A stretch of 64,000 bases of DNA from CAZXGD01 sp046350455 (GCA_046350455.1 JAXMAM010000013.1:8581-72580); one strand, 5' to 3'; counted from the first letter of the stretch, positions 33,542 through 43,156 are shown. Notes: generated from the sequence alone by a model not told the origin. Numbers and translations are program-made.

Positions 33542-35101
33542 ATGTCCCACCACACGGTCGCCCGCCGATACCTCCACCCAGGACCGGTTGTCTGTGCAAT
33601 GTCTTTCTTTGTCTCCATGGCCTCCGCCGGCGACACCGTGCACGTGACCTATTCCGTGGTGGACGACTGGGGCAGCGGCTACCAGGGCGCGCTCACCATC
33701 ACCAACAACGCCAGCTGGACCATCCCAGCGTGGAAGCTGCAGTTTGGCGCCGCGTGGACCATCACAGACCTGTGGGGCGCGGCCGTGGATCAGCACGCCG
33801 GCACCACCTACGTGCTGAAGCATGCGGCTTCAGAGAGCGCAGACCTGGCACCTGGCCAGACTGTGATCATGGGGTGGATCGGCGCGCCCGGCGCGGCGGC
33901 GCCGCCTGCTGCACCCACGCTGAACGGCTCGCCCATCGTGCTGAATGGCGATGCGCCTGCGCCGCCACCGCCGCAGCCAGTCCCGGCGCCAGCGTGGCCG
34001 TCGCGCTTCTTCTCGCCCTTCATTGACACCACGCTGTGGCCGCTGTTTGACCTGAACGGCTACGCAAGCACGCAGCAGGTGCCCTTCCTGACGCTGGGCT
34101 TCATCGTGGCGCAGGAGGGCAATCAGTGCCAGGGCGCCTGGGGCGGGTTTGCCGCGTATTCCGTGGCCAGCGGCTTCCGGCTGACAGAGATCAACCAGCT
34201 GCGCGCGGCGGGCGGCGATGTGCGGGTGTCGTTTGGCGGAGCGGCTGGGCACGAACTGGCGCTGGTCTGCACCACGGTGGAGAGCCTGCGCGCTGCCTAC
34301 CAGGCTGCGATTGACGCCTACGGACTGCGGCGCATTGACTTCGACATCGAAGGCGAGGCTGTGGAGGACCTGCCCAGCATTCACCGCCGATCGCAGGCCA
34401 TCAAGCTGCTGCAGGACGCGGCGCAAGCGCAGGGCCGCCCGCTGTATGTCAGCCTCACGCTGCCTGTGCTGCCCACCGGCCTGGTGGCCAGCGGGCTGCA
34501 GGTGGTGGACTCTGCGCTGACCTACGGCGTGCGCCTGGACGGCGTGAACATCATGGCCATGGACTATGGCGCTGCCGCCCCAGACCCAGGCGGGCACATG
34601 GGCGAGTACGCCATCCAGGCCGCCACTGCCCTGCACGCGCAGCTCATGCAGCGCTTTGCTGCGCATGGCATCAGCAAGACCGATGCCGAAGTGTGGGCCA
34701 TCATCGGCGTGACGCCCATGCTGGGATACAACGACATCCCGGGCGAGATCTTTGAACTGGAGGACGCGCAGCAGGTGCTGGCGTTCGCAGAGCAGCATGC
34801 CATTGGCTCTCTGTCGTTCTGGGATGCCAACCGCGATCATCCGTGCGCCGCGCCGGTGCCGCAGCCGGACAACTTCTGCTCGGGCCTGCCGCAGGCTGAA
34901 CACGCGTTCACAGGCATCTTCCGCGCGTACGCGCCGCCCAGCGTGCTGGCCGACATCAACAGCGATGGCCGCGTGGATGGCACAGACCTGGGCCTGATGC
35001 TGGGCTCTTGGGGAACTTCCAGCGCGGCCGCCGACCTTGACCGCAGCGGAGTGGTGGACGGCACAGACCTGGGCCTGCTGCTGGGCGCGTGGACCAGTTG
35101 A
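33542..35101 (+). CDS. GH18 chitinase-like glycosidase with CBM2-like and dockerin-like domains
   Basis: The protein has 519 residues. A signal peptide (about 1-29) precedes a CBM2-like cellulose/chitin-binding domain (about 30-120: YSVVDDWGSGYQGALTITN, WTIPAWKLQF), a Pro/Ala linker (about 120-155) and a GH18 TIM barrel (about 160-460). The catalytic motif is IDFDIEGEA (near 264-272) and the barrel strand MAMDYG follows. It should hydrolyse chitin or a related beta-1,4-linked GlcNAc polymer outside the cell. The tail is DINSDGRVDGTDLG and DLDRSGVVDGTDLG. Together with the sedolisin next door it forms a secreted degradative block. Confidence 0.9.
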   Translation: MSHHTVARRYLHPGPVVCAMSFFVSMASAGDTVHVTYSVVDDWGSGYQGALTITNNASWTIPAWKLQFGAAWTITDLWGAAVDQHAGTTYVLKHAASESADLAPGQTVIMGWIGAPGAAAPPAAPTLNGSPIVLNGDAPAPPPPQPVPAPAWPSRFFSPFIDTTLWPLFDLNGYASTQQVPFLTLGFIVAQEGNQCQGAWGGFAAYSVASGFRLTEINQLRAAGGDVRVSFGGAAGHELALVCTTVESLRAAYQAAIDAYGLRRIDFDIEGEAVEDLPSIHRRSQAIKLLQDAAQAQGRPLYVSLTLPVLPTGLVASGLQVVDSALTYGVRLDGVNIMAMDYGAAAPDPGGHMGEYAIQAATALHAQLMQRFAAHGISKTDAEVWAIIGVTPMLGYNDIPGEIFELEDAQQVLAFAEQHAIGSLSFWDANRDHPCAAPVPQPDNFCSGLPQAEHAFTGIFRAYAPPSVLADINSDGRVDGTDLGLMLGSWGTSSAAADLDRSGVVDGTDLGLLLGAWTS

Positions 35102-35127
35102 CACGCGCGGCAGGCACGCGCGGCAGG
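35102..35127. repeat. 13-base direct repeat
   Basis: CACGCGCGGCAGG occurs twice in tandem and decays into a CGCG-rich tract up to about 35180, filling the gap between the GH18 gene and the SET gene. Confidence 0.6.
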
Positions 35128-35183
35128 CATGCGCGCGCAGACGCAGGTGCGCGCAGGGCGCGGATGCGCGCGCGCAGGGCCTC

Positions 35184-35690
35184 TCAGGACGCTGTTTGCA
35201 GGATGAACGCTGGAATCCAGCCGGCACGCACATAGCGCCGCAGCGTGGCCGCTGGCAGGCGGTCAAAGCGGCGCACCACCCGCCGGCAGCCTCGCTCGCC
35301 GCAGTTGCAGCTCATGGTCCAGACGTCGTCCGCCCCCAGCAGCGTGGAGTAGTCGTGGGTGACTTCCTGGCCTGGACGGATGAGGCGCACGGCGCGCACC
35401 ACCAGACGCCCCTGCTCCAGCAAGACAGCCGAATTGGGCTGGCATGAGTGATTGGCGAAGTCCGCCACGGTGCCAGCCGCCAAGGCGTACACGTCCGCGC
35501 CGCAGCGATAGGAGTTGGCCGCCTTGCGGGGCGCTGTCTCCCACAGCCGCCACAGCGCTGCGCTGGAGAGCGTGCGCCCTTCCACGCGGAATACCAGTGC
35601 TCCCGGGGCCAAGAGCCGCTTGGCCACCAGGCCGAGGCCGTTGCGTACAGGCTGAACCACAACTGAACGATTTGCCAATGGACGGCGCAT
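35184..35690 (-). CDS. SET-domain protein (putative lysine methyltransferase)
   Basis: The protein has 168 residues and is almost entirely a SET domain. The opening VVVQPVRNGLGLVAKRLLAPGALVF, the pseudoknot FANHSCQPNSAV (near 77-88), GQEVTHDYS and a post-SET-like CNCGERGCRR are all present. SET proteins move a methyl group from S-adenosylmethionine to lysine; the Cys cluster would bind zinc near the substrate channel. The target in a bacterium is unknown (ribosomal or DNA-binding proteins are possible). TAGCAT lies 12 bases upstream. It faces the STAS gene divergently. Confidence 0.85.
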   Translation of the reverse strand: MRRPLANRSVVVQPVRNGLGLVAKRLLAPGALVFRVEGRTLSSAALWRLWETAPRKAANSYRCGADVYALAAGTVADFANHSCQPNSAVLLEQGRLVVRAVRLIRPGQEVTHDYSTLLGADDVWTMSCNCGERGCRRVVRRFDRLPAATLRRYVRAGWIPAFILQTAS

Positions 35691-35734
35691 GCAGGGGCAG
35701 GGATGCTACGGGGTTGCGGGACACACCGCACACC

Positions 35735-36079
35735 ATGACACAGCTGGCCATCCACATTGACATCCGCCCCGCCGCCACTGTTGTCCGGCTGGAGGGCTGG
35801 GCCGGCCTTGCCGCACAGGGGGATCTGGAGCGAGCGGTGACGCGGCTGTCAGCGGGAACCCACTCGCTGCTGGTGCTGGATCTCACGCAGCTCTTGGGGC
35901 TGTCCAGCCTGGCGGTCGGCCAGCTGGTGCAGCTGCACCGCGCTGTCACCCTGCGCGGCGGCGCGATCCGCGTAGGCGGTGCCACCGAGGATGCCCGCAC
36001 TGTGCTGGTCCGGTGCCGAATGGACCTGCTGATGCCGTTCCATGGCAGCGTGGATGAAGCCATTGCAATGCATGCTTAA
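35735..36079 (+). CDS. STAS-domain protein (anti-anti-sigma-like)
   Basis: The protein has 114 residues, a single STAS domain: TVVRLEGWAGLAAQGDLERAV, then SLLVLDLTQLLGLSSLAVGQLVQ, where the usual phospho-acceptor Ser lies in a D-x-x-x-x-x-x-S-S context, and a C-terminal helix ending in VDEAIAMHA. Such proteins bind kinase/anti-sigma partners in stress or signalling switches. No partner kinase or phosphatase is adjacent. The start at 35735 gives the complete domain. Confidence 0.82.
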   Translation: MTQLAIHIDIRPAATVVRLEGWAGLAAQGDLERAVTRLSAGTHSLLVLDLTQLLGLSSLAVGQLVQLHRAVTLRGGAIRVGGATEDARTVLVRCRMDLLMPFHGSVDEAIAMHA

Positions 36080-36328
36080 CGGACAATGCAATGTGTTCAG
36101 TGGGTGTGGTGGCCTCAGCTGATCGCAGCACACCAATGACGGGAAGTCCGATCACCCGTGGTTTCTAGCGGGTTGAGTGGTTCGCGGACGCGCCAGCCCG
36201 CGCAAACCCCCCTTTCTACGCAATTCCCTTGCCAACGCTTGGGGTCGGCCTACCGTATATGGGAGTGGGCGGAGGCCAAGGGCTTGTGTGAGCCGCGGTC
36301 TGCGCCCACGTGGCTTGGAGGTGAAAAG

Positions 36329-37015
36329 GTGAATACGCGATCCATTTGTATCGGAGCGCTGTGCGTGTCTGGCTGCCTCGCTGGGGCTGCCACCGCAGAC
36401 GACAACGAATTTCGTTCCTGGGTGGACACCCATGGCTGGGCGACCAATTCGGTGACTTCGCTGTGGTATGGCCAGTCTGGCGTGGGCGGGTCTCTCATGG
36501 CGGCCACGCCAACCGAGTGGCGGACCACCAGCGAGGCCTACACATGGCCGATGATCGGTCCGCTGGTGAACATCGGCGAGTATGGCGGGACCGCTGGCCC
36601 TGCCACCTTCAATGGCATGTGGGGCCGTCCCGGCCCACGTCTGGACGCAGTGCTGGTCTATGCGCCCAAGTCAGACACCTGGGTGGCTGGCATGGACGTG
36701 CACAGCGAGCTGATCTCCAACGGCATGCTGGGCGACGGCGTCACCATCTCGGTGGTGGCCAACATCAGCGGAAACGTGACCAGTCTGGGCACCATCGTGC
36801 TGGCGCACACCGCCGACGCGCGCCTGGACCACTTCAACTTCAGCGAATCCACCCTGCTTCAGGCGGGCGACACCCTGAGCGTGGTCATCGGCAACAACGG
36901 CTCGTTCCTGTACGACCACGTGAACTTCAACGCGTGGGTGACTGCGCCCGGCCCTGGCGGCCTGGCAGTGCTGGCGGGCGCCGTGGCACTGGGTGGACGG
37001 CGCCGTCGGCGCTAG
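36329..37015 (+). CDS. Secreted protein with PEP-CTERM-like C-terminal anchor
   Basis: The protein has 228 residues. GTG 36329 has GGAGGTGA (36317-36324) five bases upstream, the strongest ribosome site in the window. The signal peptide spans about 1-25 (ICIGALCVSGCLAGAATA). The body is a beta-rich extracellular domain of unknown type. The C-terminus is PGPGGLAVLAGAVALGGRRRRR, a hydrophobic helix with an Arg tail as in PEP-CTERM/exosortase substrates, although the PEP triplet itself is absent. Its stop TAG overlaps the stop of the convergent gene in a shared CTAG. The 249 bases upstream hold no gene. Confidence 0.8.
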   Translation: MNTRSICIGALCVSGCLAGAATADDNEFRSWVDTHGWATNSVTSLWYGQSGVGGSLMAATPTEWRTTSEAYTWPMIGPLVNIGEYGGTAGPATFNGMWGRPGPRLDAVLVYAPKSDTWVAGMDVHSELISNGMLGDGVTISVVANISGNVTSLGTIVLAHTADARLDHFNFSESTLLQAGDTLSVVIGNNGSFLYDHVNFNAWVTAPGPGGLAVLAGAVALGGRRRRR

Positions 37016-37755
37016 TTCACGGGCTCAAAGTCGTAGTTGTGCACCTGCAGCACCACTTTCTTCGCCGGCACGTCAATCTCGGCCATCGAGAGGTAGGTCA
37101 GCCCCGTGGCGCTGGTCTTGTAGGTGGCGGTCATGGTGGCTGGCACACCGTCATACACCGTTGAGACCTCCACCTTCTGGAAGGCCATGGTGGCGCGGTT
37201 GACCCACACCGTCAGCGAGTCGCCGGTCTGAACCACGTTGGTGCCCACCAACTTGAGGAGTGCTGCGCCGTCCGGGGAGGTGGCGCTTCCCACCGCAGCC
37301 CCAGCGATGAACTGATCCATGGAGGGTGCGCTGGCCATGGTGTACTTGTCCAGCAGGTCGTGCAGACCGTGCAGAAACTTCTCCACCTGCTGCAGCTGTC
37401 CCTCTGCAATGGCCTTGCGCAGGAACCCTATGGGCATGTTGGACGTCTGGTTGTTGAGGACTGTTCGCTGGATGGCGCCAGCTGGGGTGTACCGAAGCTG
37501 CTCCACGCGAATGTCCTTCTGCTTGCCATCCATGCTGATCTCGGAGCGGCTGTCCCACTGGTACTGCTTGAGCTTGGCAGCGTTGGCCTGCCGCGCGGCC
37601 ACAATCTGTCCTGCCAGCCCACCTGTGGAAGGCGGGGTGGCCTGCTGCGGCACGGTGCTGGGCGCAGAGGGTGGCGGCGGTGCTGCCTGCGCGCCGGCCA
37701 GCGCGGCTACCACAGCAGAGGCGAACAAGAACGATGCAAGGGTGATGCGGGTCAT
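37012..37755 (-). CDS. Exported protein, unknown (LolA-like pattern)
   Basis: The protein has 247 residues. A signal peptide (about 1-24) is followed by a Pro/Ser/Gln-rich segment (25-45) and a mature domain opening with ANAAKLKQYQWDSRSEISMDG and continuing in alternating strands (VQTGDSLTVWVNRATMAFQKVEV, ATMTATYKTSATGLTYLS). The pattern is that of outer-membrane-lipoprotein-sorting-like beta sheets. Similar proteins are, in my memory, found beside WY-repeat and DUF3300 proteins, as here (99 bases downstream of the 787-residue protein). The function is unknown. Confidence 0.72.
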   Translation of the reverse strand: MTRITLASFLFASAVVAALAGAQAAPPPPSAPSTVPQQATPPSTGGLAGQIVAARQANAAKLKQYQWDSRSEISMDGKQKDIRVEQLRYTPAGAIQRTVLNNQTSNMPIGFLRKAIAEGQLQQVEKFLHGLHDLLDKYTMASAPSMDQFIAGAAVGSATSPDGAALLKLVGTNVVQTGDSLTVWVNRATMAFQKVEVSTVYDGVPATMTATYKTSATGLTYLSMAEIDVPAKKVVLQVHNYDFEPVN

Positions 37756-37854
37756 GAGTCGTGCCTTGGGTGTTCAGTGCGTTGGCACTGATGGGAAGGT
37801 GGTTTGATGATGGTGATGCGTCAGAGAATCGATCGTGTCGAGTGGCGGAACGTG

Positions 37855-40218
37855 CTAGCGGCGGAAGCCTCCGCCGCCGAACGAACGGCCGCCGCCGCCA
37901 GAACGGCCGCCCCAGCCGCCACCACCGCCCCAACCGCCGTTCGAACGGCCGCTTCCGCCCCAGCCGCCGCCGCCGTTTGAGCGGTCGCCGTTCCATCCAG
38001 ACGAGCCGCCGTTGCCGTAGTTGCGGCTCCATGCGTCCTTGTTGAGGCTGGACGTGTTGTCGTGATCAGCCCACGAGCTGCTGCTGGCGTTTGAACCTGA
38101 GGGCTTCTGCACCTGGTTCCAGCTGCCGTTGTCGTACTTTTCCCAGCCGTCGCCGGTGTTCTTGTAGACGTTGCCGTCATGGCCGGCGTAGTAGCCGTCG
38201 CTGGTCTTGGCCACGGTGGAGTCTGTGGCGTTGCTGTGCGCGCCCTCAGCCCACTGGCCCTTGGAGTTCTCTGCGTAGCCAACGCCGCCAGCCGCAGTGG
38301 ACTCATGCCCGGCCTGCGCCCACTTGTTGCCCTGCTGCACGTAGCTGTTCCCCCACGACTGGTAGCCGTTGGTGCCGCCTGTGTGCTGCGCGTAGGTGTT
38401 GGTCCACGGGTTGTACGCCTGGCCGCCCCACCGGCCCTGGTTGCCGCTGTAGGCAGCGCCGCCGCGGTAGTAGTTGCCAGTGGCTGGGTTGTACCCGGCC
38501 TCCCAGCCAGCGCCCCCGTAGGGGCCGTAGTGCGCATAGCCGGCAGAGCAGTAGCCGCAGTACCCGTAGTGGTAGTACGGCGCGCAGCCGTACGAGTAGT
38601 AGCACGGGCAGCAGCAACAGCAGTTGTTGGCCAGCACAGCGCCCACCGCCATGCCGGCGCCGAACATCAGCGCGCCGGTGGCTGCCACGTATGCACCGCT
38701 GTAGCCGCTGGTGTAGCCCACTGTCACCGTGGTGGGCGTGGCGCCGTAGACATACACATAGGTGCAGTTGTAGAGCGGGCAGGATGGCGGAATGGTGTAG
38801 ATGACCTGCGGAACCGACGTGCACACCACCCATGGGCCAGTGGCCGTGGGCGCCTGGAACCACATGCCCTGGTAGCAGCAGTAGTACGTGCCGTTCACGT
38901 CAATCACCGAGTACGCCGAGTTGTTGGCGTACGTCATGGTGGTGCCCTCGATGGGCACGAACTTGGGTGGTCCGTTGTAGGTTGGCGTGACGGTGGTGCC
39001 TTCGATCTTGATGGTTGACTTGTGCGGCACCTGCGCCAGGAACACCGCGTCATCTGCCTCCACCGTGCCAGGCACCGAGGCCAGCACAAAGCTCATGGGG
39101 CTGTCTGCTGGAATCTTGGAGAACTCAGCAGGCAGGCTGGCGGAGGCTGCAGTCCACGGACCCGTGATGTTGGGTGCGCTGAACCAGCGCCCTGCCACCA
39201 GGTAGTAGAAGAGCGAGGTGCGGGCATCCCAGAACACCGGCGTGGCTGGATTGTTCACGTACATCAGCGAGGTGCCCGGAATGGGCGAGTACGTCGGCAG
39301 GCCCTGCGTGACGATCAGCTCGGCTGGCACCGTGCTGGTGACCACCGTGGGCGGCTGCTGCACGGGCTGCGCCGGAATGTTCTTCACCACATCCGTCCAC
39401 TGCCCGTCTGTTGGCAGCGAGAGGAACTCACCCGGCAGCTGCGTGACTGGAACCCACGGACCCTTGAGCGGATCTGGCGCTGTCATCCAGCCTGTGCCCA
39501 GCATGAGGTAGTACTGCTGGTTGGCGCCGTCCATCAGCACCACCCAGTTGGTGTTGACGGCCCACATGAGCTGCGTGTCGGGAATGGGCTGGAACGATGG
39601 CTGCCCCATGAAGATCACCAGCACAGCTGGCGTGGAGCTGTAGTAGATGGGCGGGGGCTGCAGGTTGAGCGGCACGCTGGCTGGCTTGGCGGCGTTGTTA
39701 TGCATGTAGGCCATGACGCGCTGCAGGGCCACATGCACCACAGGCTGGTTGGGCAGCATGTCAAGCACCAGGGCCTTCATGGCTGCTGCGTTGGCGTCCT
39801 GCTGGCCTGGGAAGTTCATCTCGGTGACCTTCAGGTTGGTGATGGCCACGTCGGTGTTGTTCTCATCCACGCTGGTGTTGCCCTGCGCAGCCAGCACGCC
39901 CCAGCACGGCGTGGTAGTGCCGGCAAGCGTCACCTCCACTGCGCAGCGGAAGACGATGACATCGTGGTCCTTCCAGGAGTCCACCTGGGGCTGGTGGATG
40001 ACCAGCGAAGCGCCGTTCTTGGTGAACGTGCGCGGCCAGCCCGGATCCTTGGACTGCATGCCTGGTTCAGCGGCTCCTTGGACACCAGGAGAAGCGCTGC
40101 CCTGGACCCCTGGCCCGCTGGGTGCAGCGCCCTGCTGGGGGCCGCCAGAGGCTGTGGCCATGGTGAGCGTGAAGCACAGGACGGCAGCAAGCGCGGAGAG
40201 GATCGTGGAGGTGCGCAT
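37855..40218 (-). CDS. Exported WY-repeat surface protein (carbohydrate-binding V/XII-like annotation family)
   Basis: The protein has 787 residues. A signal peptide (about 1-24) precedes a beta domain (about 60-200), then four repeats of ~75 residues with P-I-x-G-T-x-L-M-Y-x-N-N, a YY motif, G-x-W-F-x-A-P and T-G-P-W. Residues ~535-600 are Cys/Tyr/Gly-rich, including NNCCCCCPCYY. The last ~250 residues are low-complexity, rich in Gly, Asn, Trp and Ser, ending in GGGGRSFGGGGFRR. Databases often name such proteins carbohydrate-binding family V/XII; that activity is unproven. It is probably surface-exposed. Confidence 0.75.
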   Translation of the reverse strand: MRTSTILSALAAVLCFTLTMATASGGPQQGAAPSGPGVQGSASPGVQGAAEPGMQSKDPGWPRTFTKNGASLVIHQPQVDSWKDHDVIVFRCAVEVTLAGTTTPCWGVLAAQGNTSVDENNTDVAITNLKVTEMNFPGQQDANAAAMKALVLDMLPNQPVVHVALQRVMAYMHNNAAKPASVPLNLQPPPIYYSSTPAVLVIFMGQPSFQPIPDTQLMWAVNTNWVVLMDGANQQYYLMLGTGWMTAPDPLKGPWVPVTQLPGEFLSLPTDGQWTDVVKNIPAQPVQQPPTVVTSTVPAELIVTQGLPTYSPIPGTSLMYVNNPATPVFWDARTSLFYYLVAGRWFSAPNITGPWTAASASLPAEFSKIPADSPMSFVLASVPGTVEADDAVFLAQVPHKSTIKIEGTTVTPTYNGPPKFVPIEGTTMTYANNSAYSVIDVNGTYYCCYQGMWFQAPTATGPWVVCTSVPQVIYTIPPSCPLYNCTYVYVYGATPTTVTVGYTSGYSGAYVAATGALMFGAGMAVGAVLANNCCCCCPCYYSYGCAPYYHYGYCGYCSAGYAHYGPYGGAGWEAGYNPATGNYYRGGAAYSGNQGRWGGQAYNPWTNTYAQHTGGTNGYQSWGNSYVQQGNKWAQAGHESTAAGGVGYAENSKGQWAEGAHSNATDSTVAKTSDGYYAGHDGNVYKNTGDGWEKYDNGSWNQVQKPSGSNASSSSWADHDNTSSLNKDAWSRNYGNGGSSGWNGDRSNGGGGWGGSGRSNGGWGGGGGWGGRSGGGGRSFGGGGFRR

Positions 40219-40336
40219 GGGAGTTCACCGGGTTGGAGGCAGCGCGGAACTCCGCGCGCCGGATCCTCACCAGTGTACGCCCGCTGAACCATGCTCCGTG
40301 GCAGCGGTTCGCCTGAACGGGCGCTGTGTGGCGCTG

Positions 40337-43093
40337 CTACTTCGCCGCCTGACGCGTCACGATGGGCACGTATCCATACTCCATTCCCTTGGGCGGCGTG
40401 ACGATCAGCGCTGGATCCAGACTTGCAAGCGTGCCTACCTCAGGCGGCGGCAGATACTGCCGCTCCTTGGTCCAGTTCTGGTGGATCAGCTCCACGCGCT
40501 TCTGAAGCGCCTGGCGCTCCTCTGGCGTGAGATCCGCGCTGCGGATCGCAGGCTGGTCTGCAAAGCGATACCAGCAGTAGGTGACCACGCTCCCGTCGCC
40601 CAGCGTGACTTCAAATGGGCCCGCTGCTGGCCCGGGATTCCTCCACACGCTGTCTGGCTGATTGGGAGTGGTGTATGGCTCAGGTGATGGGCTCCGCCGC
40701 TGTGGAAACTCCACGCGCGCGAGGCCAGTCTCTGCAGGCACTTGGTCCGGTGGCACCGCCACCCAGCGCGCGTCGCCGTTGGCCGCGCGGTCCAGGCGGA
40801 AGTACTCAGGCAACGTGATGGTGCTGCCGTTCCGTGCCACAGCATCGCTTGACCAGGAATAGGCGTAGGTGCGCTCGTCGAGCGCCTTGGGCGTGGCAAA
40901 GTCGCTCCACGCCACCGGAGGCTTCTGCTCCTTCCTCCTGCGTGGCGCGCCGAGCCCGCCAGGCAGCGCGATCTGCCACGTGGCGCCGCCCCCGCTCTTG
41001 AACGCATGCACGGCAGACGCGCGCGGATCAATCTGGCCAGAGGCCAATGGGCCTCCAGCAAACCACGCAGCCACGCTGTCCCACAAGGCGGCCCGGCTGT
41101 ACGCAGCGCTGCGGTGGATGAGCGGCGCGTCACCCGCTGGACCAGCGGGGAACTGCGTGGGCGCCACGCGGGCGTAGCGGACACCCTTGGAGTCGGTGGC
41201 CACGAACGCAGGCACGTGCTGCGTCTCCATCTGCACAGCGCGATTGGCATCCGAGGGGCGCGAGTCCAGGAACATTCCCGCAAGCTCAGGCCGGTTGACG
41301 GTGGGCTTGGACCAGAACTCTGGCAGGAAGAAGGCCACAGGCCCCTTGAAGTTGCTGGTGTTGAGGAAGAGCGTCCACGATTGATCGCCAGTCGGAATGG
41401 GCTTGCCAGCGGTGGTTGCCCGCGCAGGGATCAGCGGCAATGGCAGGTAGCCGTAGCCAAAGAGCTCTCCTGCGGTGCCCTGCCGCAGGTTGAGTCCATC
41501 TGGTGGCCACAGCAACCAGGGGCTGAGCTGCGCGATGGCATAGTGGCCAGCAGGGTGGCTCCAATCGCGGCCCTTGCCAGCGCCGGGCCCGTTGGCCCAT
41601 TCGCAGAACTCAAGCGCCACGCCACCCATGATGAACTTGGGTGTCTCGGTTGCAAAGCGAGTGTCGCGCCACCAGCCAAGGCCACCCTCGATGTCCGAGT
41701 AGATGTTCTTGGGCGCGGGTTCATCATGGCGGGCGAACATCCAGGTGCCGAACAATCCGCTCTGGAACTCCTCGCCGGGATAGCGCTGCTGCAGCGGCCA
41801 TGCTGCCACGTACATGGAGAATCCAGCGCCAAACTGCTGATCCACCCGTTCATGCGGCACCAGCAAGTAGCCGGCCATCTCTGTGGCCTGCGGTGCAACC
41901 ACGGGACTGGCTGCGGCGCGCTGCGGGGCCTGCTCACGCGGACCGGGCGCGAGCGCGTCTGCGAATGCACAGCCGATTGGCGCCATGATCTTGGCAGCGC
42001 CCAGGTAGTGGTAGGCGCCGTTGGACACGCCTGCCTTCAGCCGCTGCGCCTCCTGGGGCGACAAGTCCTTGGCTCGCTCGGCGCGTTGATGGAGCGCGTC
42101 CAGCTGGTCGTCCCAGAAGGGCGCGGTCTCCACCGACATCACGTTGCCCTTGAACTCCTCCAGCAGCGCTGGCGCGCGCTGCGCACGCCGAAAGTTCATC
42201 ATCGGCGCAGTGGTGTCGCCCTTCATCCCATCAATCCCCATCACGCCAATGACCACTGGCAGCTGCGGCGCGCTCAGGTCCTTGCGCACGTCGCGAATGA
42301 GGTCCGCCAGCAGCGAGGCATACAGGTCGTAGCCGCCTGGCTTGTCCTGATCGGGATACACGCCGGAATCCACGTAGTCGTTGAAGCCCTGGAACCAGAC
42401 GAATCCAGCAAGCTCATAGCCCTGCGCTAGGTCATAGCTGGGCACGACGCGCTTGATGTCCTTGAGCACGGCCTGCACATGCTCGACCATGGCGCGGTAG
42501 TAGACGCCGGTCGCTTCGAGCTTCTCGCGCTTCAGCTTCTCCACGTCTTCGCCGCGCTTGGCGTGCTGCGCCAGCGCGCGTTCAGACCACACAAACGGCC
42601 CTGCGCTGGGTGGGCGGAAGTCAGTGTGCAGGCTGCGGCCGCCCCACGCTGTCTTGATGAGCAGGATGGGCTCGTGCAACCGCTGCTCCAGGGTCAGCCC
42701 AAAGGTGAACTCTGGACCGATCTTCCCTTCAGGCGCGCCAAATCCAGCGGTGAGCAGGCCCACTCTCTCGTTGCGATCCGTGTACGCGTCGCCCAGGCAG
42801 CCAACCGAGCTGATCCACACGCGGTCGCAGACCTTGGGCGTGCCGTCCGGCGCGCGCATGAGCGCCAGGAGCGGCGCGGTCTTGGGGTCGTCCGCCAGCG
42901 AGCCAAAGGTCTGGATGCTGGCGTGCCCCTGCATGTTGGACTGGCCGGCAAGGATGTAGACCTTGAGCGGGCCAGGCCCGTGCGGCGCAGCAGCGGGAGC
43001 GGAACCGCTGGCGTGCGATCCACACGCCAGCGCAACGATCATGGCGACCAGTGGAGCTGCAAGCGCTCTGAAAGACTGGAGGTGTGTGGGCAT
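40337..43093 (-). CDS. Sialate O-acetylesterase-like (SASA) protein with large unknown C-terminal half
   Basis: The protein has 918 residues. A signal sequence (about 1-30) precedes an SGNH-type SASA domain (about 42-385): KVYILAGQSNMQGH holds the nucleophile Ser, GFVWFQGFNDY the conserved oxyanion block, and a late GAYHYLGAAKIM the catalytic His-like position. It should remove acetyl groups from sugars outside the cytoplasm. Residues ~400-918 match no domain I know; they contain aromatic- and Pro-rich stretches and could be a second catalytic or binding unit. The length is about double that of ordinary SASA proteins. Confidence 0.82.
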   Translation of the reverse strand: MPTHLQSFRALAAPLVAMIVALACGSHASGSAPAAAPHGPGPLKVYILAGQSNMQGHASIQTFGSLADDPKTAPLLALMRAPDGTPKVCDRVWISSVGCLGDAYTDRNERVGLLTAGFGAPEGKIGPEFTFGLTLEQRLHEPILLIKTAWGGRSLHTDFRPPSAGPFVWSERALAQHAKRGEDVEKLKREKLEATGVYYRAMVEHVQAVLKDIKRVVPSYDLAQGYELAGFVWFQGFNDYVDSGVYPDQDKPGGYDLYASLLADLIRDVRKDLSAPQLPVVIGVMGIDGMKGDTTAPMMNFRRAQRAPALLEEFKGNVMSVETAPFWDDQLDALHQRAERAKDLSPQEAQRLKAGVSNGAYHYLGAAKIMAPIGCAFADALAPGPREQAPQRAAASPVVAPQATEMAGYLLVPHERVDQQFGAGFSMYVAAWPLQQRYPGEEFQSGLFGTWMFARHDEPAPKNIYSDIEGGLGWWRDTRFATETPKFIMGGVALEFCEWANGPGAGKGRDWSHPAGHYAIAQLSPWLLWPPDGLNLRQGTAGELFGYGYLPLPLIPARATTAGKPIPTGDQSWTLFLNTSNFKGPVAFFLPEFWSKPTVNRPELAGMFLDSRPSDANRAVQMETQHVPAFVATDSKGVRYARVAPTQFPAGPAGDAPLIHRSAAYSRAALWDSVAAWFAGGPLASGQIDPRASAVHAFKSGGGATWQIALPGGLGAPRRRKEQKPPVAWSDFATPKALDERTYAYSWSSDAVARNGSTITLPEYFRLDRAANGDARWVAVPPDQVPAETGLARVEFPQRRSPSPEPYTTPNQPDSVWRNPGPAAGPFEVTLGDGSVVTYCWYRFADQPAIRSADLTPEERQALQKRVELIHQNWTKERQYLPPPEVGTLASLDPALIVTPPKGMEYGYVPIVTRQAAK

Positions 43094-43156
43094 GTGCTCC
43101 GACCGCAGCAGGATGAACGCTCCCGACCCCGTGCAAGGCGAACGCGTGGCGCGCTG

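Noticed and set aside
35102..35180. Origin or attachment site in the CGCG-rich tandem repeat
   Set aside because: Only two exact 13-base units and no integrase, DnaA boxes or tRNA nearby.
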